Source of the DNA: Methylocaldum sp. 14B
GTDB taxonomy: Bacteria > Pseudomonadota > Gammaproteobacteria > Methylococcales > Methylococcaceae
NCBI RefSeq assembly: GCF_002005105.1
Contig: NZ_MSCV01000027.1
Location: 24,635 to 88,634 of the forward strand
DNA: 64,000 bases
Direction: 5' to 3'
The notes under the pieces were generated by a model. That model was not told the origin of the DNA. It saw only the letters and a program-made list of their open reading frames with translations, and ran no database searches. Position 1 is the first letter of the stretch. Each line of letters starts with the position of its first letter. Below, piece after piece: positions 38,916 to 46,759 of this stretch. The position numbers were made by a program, and so were the translations under genes.

Positions 38916-41081
38916 ATGGACGATCCGGCTTCCACCGAAAACCAGTGGTATGTCGCTGCCACCGCACCACGGGGCGATGAACCCTCTCGAGTCTTAAAAG
39001 CGGAAGATATGTTCGGTATCTTCGATCGTCACGGCGATATTTATCAGGTGAGTTCGAGCGAGCAGGGACTTTACCAAGGCGGGACACGCTATCTTTCTCA
39101 CCTGGAGCTGCGAATCAACGGACAACGCCCCTTCTTGCTCAATTCCACCATCAAGAAAGACAACAGTTTGCTGGCGGTCGACATGACCATGCCCGATCTC
39201 TATGAGAGCGAAGTCCTAGTCATCCCGAGAGGCAGCGTGCACGTGTTCCGATCGGTGGTGTTGTTAAGCCAGGCTAGGCATGAGCATTTGCGTTTGGTCA
39301 ACTACGGCGATCGAACGGTAAATTTGAACGTCGAGTTTCGGTTCGCTGCCGATTATCGCGATATATTCGAAGTGCGCGGTGTCCATCGACCGGCCCGAGG
39401 AACAATGCTGACGCCGGACATTAAGGACGATGCCGCGATACTCGGTTATCGCGGATTGGACGGCGAAATGCGCCGAACTCACATCCAATTCCATTGGCGA
39501 CCCGATCAGCTCAATGCCTCGAGTTGTAGCACAGCGCTTCGGTTGGGAATACGCGACGAGATTCATCTGCACGTCTCGGTAAGCTGCGCTTGCGACGATG
39601 CGAGCGTATCGCAAGGTGATTATTACCAAGCGATCGATAGGATAGGGGCGGACACTGCAGCCTCCCGGTCGAGCGTCGCCCACATCGTGACTTCGAATGA
39701 ACAGTTCAACGATTGGCTCGGCCGGTCTGCCGCCGATCTCGATATGCTGGTCACGGAAACGTCTCATGGACCTTATCCTTACGCCGGAGTCCCGTGGTTC
39801 AGCACGCCTTTCGGTCGCGACGGCATCATCACCGCGTTGCAGACGCTGTGGGTTCGGCCGCAACTCGCGAAGGGCGTAATCACCTATCTTGCCGCGACCC
39901 AGGCTGAATCCTTGGAACCCGAACGCGATGCCGAACCCGGCAAGATTCTTCATGAAGCGAGATCCGGAGAAATGGCCGCTTTAGGAGAAATTCCGTTTAA
40001 GCGTTACTACGGTACGGTGGACGCCACGCCGCTCTTTATCGTTCTTGCCGGCCACTATTATCGGCGTACCGGCGACCGGGCTTTCATGGAAACGATTTGG
40101 CCTCACATCGAAAGAGCCCTGGACTGGATCGATCATCATGGCGATTGGGACGGCGACGGCTTTGTGGAATACGCCCGACATAGCGCAAACGGGTTGATAC
40201 AGCAGGGCTGGAAGGACTCCAACGACTCGGTATTTCACGCCGACGGAAACCTGGCGCCGGCACCGGTCGCGCTTTGCGAGGTGCAGGGATACGTCTATGA
40301 AGCTAAACTGCTGGCGGCCGAACTGGCCGAATTGCTCGGCCGGGGAAAATGGGCGCAGCGGCTGCGGCAGGAGGCTGCAGCGCTGAAAAAACGCTTTAAT
40401 GAAGCATTTTGGCTCGACGAACTCGATACATTTGCGCTCGCACTGGACGGCGACAAACGCTGTTGTGCGGTGCGAACCTCTAACGCAGGCCATGCCTTAT
40501 TCAGCGGGATTGCGGCTCCCGATTATGCTCGTCGCACCGCCGAGACGCTGTTGGCGGTGGAATCTTTCAATGGATGGGGAATTCGCACGGTCGCAGAGGG
40601 GCAGAGCCGCTACAATCCGATGGCGTATCACAACGGTTCGGTTTGGCCCCACGATACTGCCATCGCGGCCATGGGCCTGGCGCGTTACGGTTTCAAAGAC
40701 AAATCCTTGAAGATTTTGACCGGTTTGTTCGAGGCCGCCGTGTTTCTCGATTTGCATCGCTTGCCTGAGCTTTTCTGTGGGTTCTCCAGGCTTCCGGGGC
40801 AAGGCCCAACTCTCTATCCGGTAGCCTGTTCTCCGCAGGCCTGGGCCAGCGGAGCGGTATTTCAGCTCTTGCAAGGCTGTCTCGGCTTGAGCTTTTCACC
40901 CGAAAAACCGCAGATCAGGTTTTATCATCCACGGCTTCCGAATTATCTCAACTGGCTCAGGATCAGCAACTTGCGTTTTGACGATGGCGTCATTGACTTA
41001 GCCTTGACTCGCCATGCCCACGATGTGGGCATCAATGTAGAACGCAAGGAAGGCGATATCGAAGTGACCGTCGTGGTCTGA
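38916..41081 (+). CDS. Amylo-alpha-1,6-glucosidase (GDE-type, GH133-like) protein
   Basis: This 721-residue protein has the two-part arrangement of bacterial debranching-type glucosidases. A DUF/GDE_N-type beta-sandwich comes first (FGIFDRHGDIYQVSSSEQGL, then YLSHLELRINGQRPFLLNST). An (alpha/alpha)6 barrel follows with AGVPWFSTPFGRDGIITALQ, WKDSNDSVFH and YNPMAYHNGSVWPHDTAI. These segments match GDE_C catalytic motifs. It would hydrolyse alpha-1,6 branch glucose or a related linkage in the cytosol. It is co-directional with the GT4 gene 27 bp upstream. No glgX, glgB or glgA is in the window, so a role in glycogen is not established. Confidence 0.87.
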   Translation: MDDPASTENQWYVAATAPRGDEPSRVLKAEDMFGIFDRHGDIYQVSSSEQGLYQGGTRYLSHLELRINGQRPFLLNSTIKKDNSLLAVDMTMPDLYESEVLVIPRGSVHVFRSVVLLSQARHEHLRLVNYGDRTVNLNVEFRFAADYRDIFEVRGVHRPARGTMLTPDIKDDAAILGYRGLDGEMRRTHIQFHWRPDQLNASSCSTALRLGIRDEIHLHVSVSCACDDASVSQGDYYQAIDRIGADTAASRSSVAHIVTSNEQFNDWLGRSAADLDMLVTETSHGPYPYAGVPWFSTPFGRDGIITALQTLWVRPQLAKGVITYLAATQAESLEPERDAEPGKILHEARSGEMAALGEIPFKRYYGTVDATPLFIVLAGHYYRRTGDRAFMETIWPHIERALDWIDHHGDWDGDGFVEYARHSANGLIQQGWKDSNDSVFHADGNLAPAPVALCEVQGYVYEAKLLAAELAELLGRGKWAQRLRQEAAALKKRFNEAFWLDELDTFALALDGDKRCCAVRTSNAGHALFSGIAAPDYARRTAETLLAVESFNGWGIRTVAEGQSRYNPMAYHNGSVWPHDTAIAAMGLARYGFKDKSLKILTGLFEAAVFLDLHRLPELFCGFSRLPGQGPTLYPVACSPQAWASGAVFQLLQGCLGLSFSPEKPQIRFYHPRLPNYLNWLRISNLRFDDGVIDLALTRHAHDVGINVERKEGDIEVTVVV

Positions 41082-41143
41082 TGCGGATGCCTCGCATCCC
41101 GACGGAAGTTTAACCACAACAGTGGGCGGCTAATACACCGAAT

Positions 41144-42037
41144 TTAGGGCCTAGCCAGAAGCTGCTTCAGCTCTCCGGCATTATGTTGTGCGAAGTTTCC
41201 GAAATTGTTATTGAAAATGACGTGTGTTTCTCGCGCCTTTGCGGCGAGCTTCTCGATGGACCCCGCCAATTCCTGCAATTCGTCGGCCGAATAGAGATAG
41301 TTGAAGCGATCGGCGGACGACTCGAGCCCTTTCTGACTCCAGGTCTCGCGGTTTCGGCCGTGCATGCGGACCACCGCTATTTCCGGGGAGGTGGTTTCCC
41401 AAACCGAAGGAATGCTGCTGGCAAATCCCTGCGGCTCATCCACGACGACGTGCGTCAATCCCCGGCTCCGTTCGAATTCGAGCACGTCCTCGCGATGCCT
41501 ATCGTCAAACCAGGATCGATGACGGAATTCCACGGCAATGCGAAATCCTTCCATTACTCGGGCGCAAGCGGCGATATGCTCGAGATTGCTTTGCCGATAG
41601 ACGAACCACGGCGGAAACTGAAACAGTACGACGCCAAGCTTGCCTGCATGTTTTAAAGGTTTAAGGGCTGAGCGAAACCGTGACCAGAGTTCGCCGCGGA
41701 GTTCCTCTGGCAGGTCGCCATAATAAATGTTCTTTTTTTCGACCGGCCCCAGGGCTGCACGAATATCCACTGGAAGCACTTTCGGCGGCGTTTGATGTTG
41801 CGTGAACAGCCGAAAGCTTTTGACATCGAATACAAAGCCCGGCGGAGTCCGTTCGACCCATAGGGCCGCATTCCGCTCCGAGGGCAGGGCATAATAGCTG
41901 CTGTCGACCTCGACCAGAGGAAACTGACTGGCGTAATAACCCAGCCGATCCGCAGGCGTCTTGATGTGGGCCGGATAGAACAAGCCGGAGTCGATCAGAT
42001 TTTTGTCGGCCCAAGAGGCGGTGCCTACCAGAATCAT
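41144..42037 (-). CDS. DUF72 family protein
   Basis: This 297-residue protein matches the DUF72 (YecE) TIM-barrel family: an opening ILVGTASWADKNLIDSGLFYP, then DSSYYALPSERNAALWVERTP and FQFPPWF, and a C-terminal ETHVIFNNNFGNFAQHNA. The biochemical role of the family is unknown. The protein is cytosolic. The gene is convergent with the debranching-enzyme gene and stands alone. Confidence 0.93.
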   Translation of the reverse strand: MILVGTASWADKNLIDSGLFYPAHIKTPADRLGYYASQFPLVEVDSSYYALPSERNAALWVERTPPGFVFDVKSFRLFTQHQTPPKVLPVDIRAALGPVEKKNIYYGDLPEELRGELWSRFRSALKPLKHAGKLGVVLFQFPPWFVYRQSNLEHIAACARVMEGFRIAVEFRHRSWFDDRHREDVLEFERSRGLTHVVVDEPQGFASSIPSVWETTSPEIAVVRMHGRNRETWSQKGLESSADRFNYLYSADELQELAGSIEKLAAKARETHVIFNNNFGNFAQHNAGELKQLLARP

Positions 42038-42249
42038 CGCTTCCCTCGACTTTGAATGGCATGAGTCGCGCCAATTACGGCATACGACAGCAAATATCCG
42101 CTTTTACCGAAATGCGGTAATGTCGGCTGAAGCAGGTATCTCGATATTTCGACAAGTATTCCGGTGGAAAGTCATCCCTTCGGCGCCGAGGCGGCGCGAT
42201 TTTGCTCAATGCCGCGCTGCCATTATTCCGGATGCCATGATCCTGACTA

Positions 42250-43602
42250 TCAATATAACCATTGGCGGATCGCGGCATATTGAAAGGCAAGGCTCTTGTG
42301 TACCAGCCTGAGCACTCCCCTGTGCCAATCGACGACGGTTTTTTCGAAAAACCAACGCGGCAACAGGCGGAAGGCCTGCAGCGCAACCGTCCCATACTGG
42401 GTGGCCAGAGAAAAAATACTAGTGTCCACCGTGGAAAGTAGCGCCATGGACCGAACGCATGCCTTATCGCTGGTGCGCCAGTAGGAAAAGATGCATTCTC
42501 TGAGCAGTAACGCCTCGGGCGTCTGGGCCAGAAACGCTTCGCGCAGTTCTTCCGCCAGGGTGCGCCGGGTCAATTCAAGACGGCCGCAGCGGCGAGAATA
42601 ACGTCGCAGGGCCGTTGCGATATCGAGATTCGACTCGCTAAGCGCATCCCGCAAGATCAGCGCATCCTTTACCGCCGCAGTAATCCCCGAAGCGGTCAGC
42701 GGATGGCAGCAGCCTCTCGCGTCCCCGACCAGTGCGGCATTACCTCGTACGCTGGCATTCGGGACGATGCAGAAATTGGCTGCCGCCAAAGGTTTGCTCG
42801 TGGCCAGGACGCGTTCGATATCGAGCCTGAACAAGGGAGGGAAGAGACCGAGGTGCGTCTTGATCGATTCCTTCGAATCGGCGCCTTTCAGCACCTCGAA
42901 CATGACCCTTGCCCGTCCTCCCCCGATCGCATAGGCATAGGCGACGCCGGCGGAATTCAGAAAGATATTGCCGTAGCCGTTATTGGGCAGATGGGTGTCT
43001 TCCACTTCGATGCCCATCATGCCGGAATAGCGCCGAGTCTCGTGAGAAATTCCGATCAATTTGCGCACTCTGGACATCGGTCCATCGGCGCCGAGGAATA
43101 ACTGAGGGCGAATTCGTATTTCCTCGCCGTCGTTACTTCGTACCATCGCCGTGAACGACCCGTCGGGATTTTCCTCTATCCGTGTGACCCGTGCGCCTAT
43201 CCAGGCCGTAACGCCGGGAAACCGCTGTACGGTTTCCAGCAGATGATCCTTCAGGATCCGGTGCTCGATCGCCCGTCCCAAATGGCGAGTTCCCGGCTTT
43301 TCGCCGTAGCGTAAGGTCACCGAGCTTGCGGGGTCGTCTTTATCGGCAGGGAAGATCGCGAAGCCTTTTACCGGCGAACCGGGCATCGATCGGTCGCTCA
43401 GCAAGCCGAGACGACACAGGCCATCGATGCCGGGCGGATGGATGAGCTCTCCGGCGAGGCGCCTGCCTTGGGCCGGGCCGGGTTCGATGATCAAGATGCG
43501 CAATCCCAATTGCGAGAGTGCCGCAGCGGCCGCTGCGCCGCCTACGCCGCCTCCGGCGATCAGCACATCGATATGTTCCTGATAAATGACTCGTCCTTGC
43601 AT
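42250..43602 (-). CDS. Squalene monooxygenase-like FAD-dependent oxygenase
   Basis: This 450-residue flavoprotein has the FAD fold VLIAGGGVGGAAAAAALSQL at the N-terminus. A UbiH/SQMO-type second motif follows (LFLGADGPMSRVRKLIGI), then GDARGCCHPLTASGITAAVK, which fits the GDA...HPLT..G signature of squalene epoxidases. It would convert squalene to 2,3-oxidosqualene with O2 and NADPH. The adjacent cyclase gene, 218 bp upstream on the same strand, has oxidosqualene-cyclase motifs, which strengthens the call. A UbiH-like or carotenoid-type hydroxylase is the main alternative. The C-terminal hydrophobic patches (SLATQYGTVALQAFRLLPRW) fit membrane association. Confidence 0.82.
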   Translation of the reverse strand: MQGRVIYQEHIDVLIAGGGVGGAAAAAALSQLGLRILIIEPGPAQGRRLAGELIHPPGIDGLCRLGLLSDRSMPGSPVKGFAIFPADKDDPASSVTLRYGEKPGTRHLGRAIEHRILKDHLLETVQRFPGVTAWIGARVTRIEENPDGSFTAMVRSNDGEEIRIRPQLFLGADGPMSRVRKLIGISHETRRYSGMMGIEVEDTHLPNNGYGNIFLNSAGVAYAYAIGGGRARVMFEVLKGADSKESIKTHLGLFPPLFRLDIERVLATSKPLAAANFCIVPNASVRGNAALVGDARGCCHPLTASGITAAVKDALILRDALSESNLDIATALRRYSRRCGRLELTRRTLAEELREAFLAQTPEALLLRECIFSYWRTSDKACVRSMALLSTVDTSIFSLATQYGTVALQAFRLLPRWFFEKTVVDWHRGVLRLVHKSLAFQYAAIRQWLY

Positions 43603-43820
43603 AATGCTTTTCCGATAATTGGTGAGAGCAGCCCGGGCGGGCTGCGCCTCGAATGTTGAACTTCACAGAATCCACCGACGACAATCCCTTGCAGTGCGAT
43701 TTCAAGGTCCCGCTGATATTTGCGAGGGCCTTTTATCGGACTTTCGGTCCGAATTTCGGAGCTGAGCCGGAAGATTACATCTTCCGACGCCAAGTCGAAA
43801 AAATGCCTTGAAGACTCCGG

Positions 43821-45848
43821 CTATGGCGGGCTCGTCAGGCGCGCATAACGGGCCATCGCCCAAGTCGGGAAGTAGGTGTGATAGAGGCGATAATCCAACA
43901 TCGCCGAGCCGAAGAAAACGCCGTTAACCGCCTGCCGCGGCCAACCGCCGTCCTCCAGTTGCCGGCTCATCAGCCATTCGAATCCACGTTTGATCGATTC
44001 ATTATCGTACGGCAGGATGTCGAGCAGTGCGAGCAAGGCCCAACTCGTCATGACCACCTGACTTTGCTCGTGCTCGACGTAGCGGCCTTGGAGACAGCTC
44101 GAATAGTGCTCGCCCCAGCCGCCATCGGGCCGCTGCTTCCGGACCAGCCAGAGGGCGGCCGACTGAAGTGCCGGGTCCGAGGCGGACACGCCGGCCGCCC
44201 GCAGCCCCTTGGTCGCGTGATATATGGCATAGGTGTGATTGATGCCCCAGAATCCCGGATAGGATCCGTCGGCAAGCTGACGCCGGCGCAGGAAGGCTAC
44301 GGCCTTGCGTATCGCTCGCTCGATCTCTCCGCCTGGGAAATCGGAATAACGCTTGCGATAATGCGCGAGGGCGGCCAGCGCCGACCCCGTGCACTCGATA
44401 TAGGAGAGTTCGGTCATGCACTGGCCGAACATTTCGGACGGATTGACCATTTCGAGCAGCTTGCCGCCGCGCCGGCGTTCGTAGGTTCCGAAACCGCCGT
44501 CCGCATTCTGCCGCGACAGAATGAAGATCACCCCCTGGCGGAGGCGCTCGGGCTCGAGCGGCGACGCCACCGTGTACTCGGGATGTGCGTAGAGCGCGAG
44601 CAGGGCGCTCAAGGCTTCCGCTGCGCAGTCGCTCACCGGCCAACGGTGTTGCCCGTCGGAAAAGCACCAGCCGCCGAGTGCCGGGTCCCGCCAGGCGCCG
44701 TCGTAATCCGGAAGCTCCTCGGTTATCTGGGCACCCCAGAGAAAATCGTGAGCCCGCTCGAGCGCTTTTGCCGTCCCTTCGACAGCCGACGGTCCCTCGA
44801 CCAGAGCCTGGACGGCGAATGCGGTATCCCAGGTGTTGGAGCGAGCTCCCGCATAACGGATGCCTTCCTCCTCGTCCTCCCAGCGCCAGTCCTCGACGCC
44901 TTCGAGGCTGGGCAAAAGGTCCGGATGGTTCGGATCGCGAGCGAAGATGGCCAGACAGTTGAGGAGTCCGCTCACGGGAGATATCCCCTGATAGCGTGTA
45001 ACCCGCTGCTCGTAAAGTATCCGGTCGAAGCACAGGTCGAGGCCTTTCCGCCGCAGCGCCCGGCTATGGCGACGCTGGTAAGCGGCTAGCAGCTTGTAAA
45101 TCAGGCGCAATACCGGGCTGATGGGGACATAGACATCGCTCGCGGCCAGGGTGTCTCGCAGAGCGGCGAAATCTATGGTTTCGTAAGGCTCCGGGTAGAG
45201 CTCCCGGCGCAATTCGCTGCGTAGCGTGCCCGGCAGGTTCGCGCGAAATCGCATGCCGCAAAGAAAGGCCATCCCGAGGTAAATCTGACGGGTGTGGCAG
45301 TAATAATGTCGCGGGTGTATCGGCAACCATTCCGGCATCAAGAAAAGTTCCGGCGGGACGGCATTGAGTCCCTCGTAGGCATAGAGGTCCAGCATGGCCA
45401 GCCAGAACTTGCCCCAAGTGGGAATACCCTTTACGCCATCGGGCTGGGTATGCAGCCAGCGGCGCGCCTTGACGAGCGTCGGCGAATCGGCGGGAACGCC
45501 GAGCAGCCTCAGGGCAACATAGCCAAGAGTGGTAAAGAAGACGTAGCCAGGCGATTCGGGGTGCATGCCCCAGGAGCCGTCATTCATCTGGTTACCTTCG
45601 AAATGAATGACGATGCGTGCTTTTTCCGCGTCGCTGTAGGGGCGGGCCGCTATGGTACGCACGATGACGGCCTGGGCGAGAATCATGGTGCACCAGACCA
45701 TTTCCCCTTCCCAGTCGCCGCAGGGCCGCTGCAGATCCAGCAAACGCCGCTGTGCGCGGCGGCTGGCTTCCCACGCGCATCTGAGAGGCGGAACGGGCGT
45801 TTCCGTCCCGGTGTGCCCGCCGGCGGTTTCATTCCATTGATGCTTCAC
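43821..45848 (-). CDS. Oxidosqualene cyclase (lanosterol-type)
   Basis: This protein cyclises 2,3-oxidosqualene to a tetracyclic sterol precursor. It has about 675 residues if the GTG at 45848 (VKHQWNETAGG) is the start. No ATG is available in a sensible place; in-frame TTG codons lie at 45866 and 45881. Several QW motifs are visible (GDWEGEMVW, GGFGTYERRRGG, DGSYPGFWGINH, DGGWGEHYSSC). The diagnostic catalytic site reads WPVSDCAAEALSALL with D407, matching the DCTAE site of oxidosqualene cyclases. The DXDD of squalene-hopene cyclases is absent. It lies between NTF2-like and monooxygenase genes on the same strand. Confidence 0.9.
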   Translation of the reverse strand: MKHQWNETAGGHTGTETPVPPLRCAWEASRRAQRRLLDLQRPCGDWEGEMVWCTMILAQAVIVRTIAARPYSDAEKARIVIHFEGNQMNDGSWGMHPESPGYVFFTTLGYVALRLLGVPADSPTLVKARRWLHTQPDGVKGIPTWGKFWLAMLDLYAYEGLNAVPPELFLMPEWLPIHPRHYYCHTRQIYLGMAFLCGMRFRANLPGTLRSELRRELYPEPYETIDFAALRDTLAASDVYVPISPVLRLIYKLLAAYQRRHSRALRRKGLDLCFDRILYEQRVTRYQGISPVSGLLNCLAIFARDPNHPDLLPSLEGVEDWRWEDEEEGIRYAGARSNTWDTAFAVQALVEGPSAVEGTAKALERAHDFLWGAQITEELPDYDGAWRDPALGGWCFSDGQHRWPVSDCAAEALSALLALYAHPEYTVASPLEPERLRQGVIFILSRQNADGGFGTYERRRGGKLLEMVNPSEMFGQCMTELSYIECTGSALAALAHYRKRYSDFPGGEIERAIRKAVAFLRRRQLADGSYPGFWGINHTYAIYHATKGLRAAGVSASDPALQSAALWLVRKQRPDGGWGEHYSSCLQGRYVEHEQSQVVMTSWALLALLDILPYDNESIKRGFEWLMSRQLEDGGWPRQAVNGVFFGSAMLDYRLYHTYFPTWAMARYARLTSPP

Positions 45849-46015
45849 GAACGTTGTCCAAGACAAATCATTGACCGGCAAAGCACAAGGACCACGTTGT
45901 CTCCTTCGGGCGCTTATCGATGGCGCATGGAAAAATACGTTACATCGCGTTGATTGTGCGGGAATATCGCTCCTGCGTCTAGTTGCTTCGGACGAAGTCA
46001 CTCGATACGGTTCCA

Positions 46016-46618
46016 CTAAACCCCGAATAGTACCGTGCGCGCCATGGCGACAATGCCTTTCAATTTTTTGCCGATGCCTCGGCTTGTATGAATGGGAGCG
46101 ACCCCGGGGAGCGGCTGACCTTTCGCCAGTTTGCTCAGCCTCTGCTTTACGGAAAGATCCAGTTTGCCGTCGGCCGCCAGTTCCATGAACATCGCCTTGA
46201 CATTGCCGAGATCGAAGAAGTCGCGCTGCCAGCACCACTGATATCCTCCGCCGTAGCGGAACCAGGAACCGCCGATGCCGGCGACTTCGTAATCGCTGCC
46301 GTCTTCCCTTTTCACCGGCGCGACTTGGCGCCAGATGCCGATCACCTCGCCCTGTTTTTCATCGATCAGGATTTTCTCGTAGGGGTAGCGCCATTTCTCG
46401 AATCCCTCCATGTGCGCCCCGAGCGCCCACTCCTCGATCTGCTTTCTGCCTCTGGCGATGAATTCTCGGTTTGGTCCCATGTTCCAGCCGTATTCCGCAT
46501 CCTCGGTGTACATCACGCCGAGGTGCTTGATCCAGTTGCCCTCCCGCTCGGCTTGACGATTGGCGGCAAGCCAGCGTTCGACCATTTCTTCCAGCTCTTC
46601 ACGAGGATAGGCAGGCAT
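46016..46618 (-). CDS. NTF2-like (SnoaL/ketosteroid-isomerase fold) protein in sterol cluster
   Basis: This protein has 200 residues from the ATG at 46618 (MPAYPREELEEM), with an AAAGGAG site just upstream. An in-frame ATG at 46912 would run through the divergent promoter and CYP51 and was rejected. The N-terminal 140 residues look like an NTF2-like cone: EMVERWLAANRQAEREGNW, then MYTEDAEYGWN, then ARGRKQIEEWALGAHMEGFE and a WCWQRDFFDLGNV strand. About 60 basic C-terminal residues follow. Ketosteroid isomerases and SnoaL cyclases share this fold. Its place at the head of the OSC/monooxygenase transcript suggests a sterol-modifying or sterol-binding job; the reaction is unknown. Confidence 0.75.
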   Translation of the reverse strand: MPAYPREELEEMVERWLAANRQAEREGNWIKHLGVMYTEDAEYGWNMGPNREFIARGRKQIEEWALGAHMEGFEKWRYPYEKILIDEKQGEVIGIWRQVAPVKREDGSDYEVAGIGGSWFRYGGGYQWCWQRDFFDLGNVKAMFMELAADGKLDLSVKQRLSKLAKGQPLPGVAPIHTSRGIGKKLKGIVAMARTVLFGV

Positions 46619-46660
46619 TTCGGCTCCTTTCGGGGTAGTCCTTGCACGAATAAGGTTTGA

Positions 46661-46689
46661 TGTACATGAAAAAAATGATTTCATGAACA
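46661..46689. promoter_or_regulatory. Candidate operator between the divergent sterol units
   Basis: TGTACATGAAA (46661-46671) and TTTCATGAACA (46679-46689) form an inverted repeat with 10 of 11 matching pairs and a 7-base spacer. It sits in the 141-bp gap between the NTF2-like and CYP51 start codons. Length and symmetry suit a dimeric regulator that could control both directions. No regulator gene is adjacent. Confidence 0.5.
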
Positions 46690-46759
46690 CCTTGATCGCG
46701 AAGCATGATACTAATCTTTTCAACCGGCGGACGATAACGCCATCGACTAGGACTCGGCA

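Noticed and set aside
43821..46238. Squalene-hopene cyclase, and a start at the ATG at 46238
   Set aside because: The catalytic site is DCAAE, not DXDD, so it is an oxidosqualene cyclase. The ATG at 46238 lies inside the NTF2-like gene and the first 130 residues have no family similarity.
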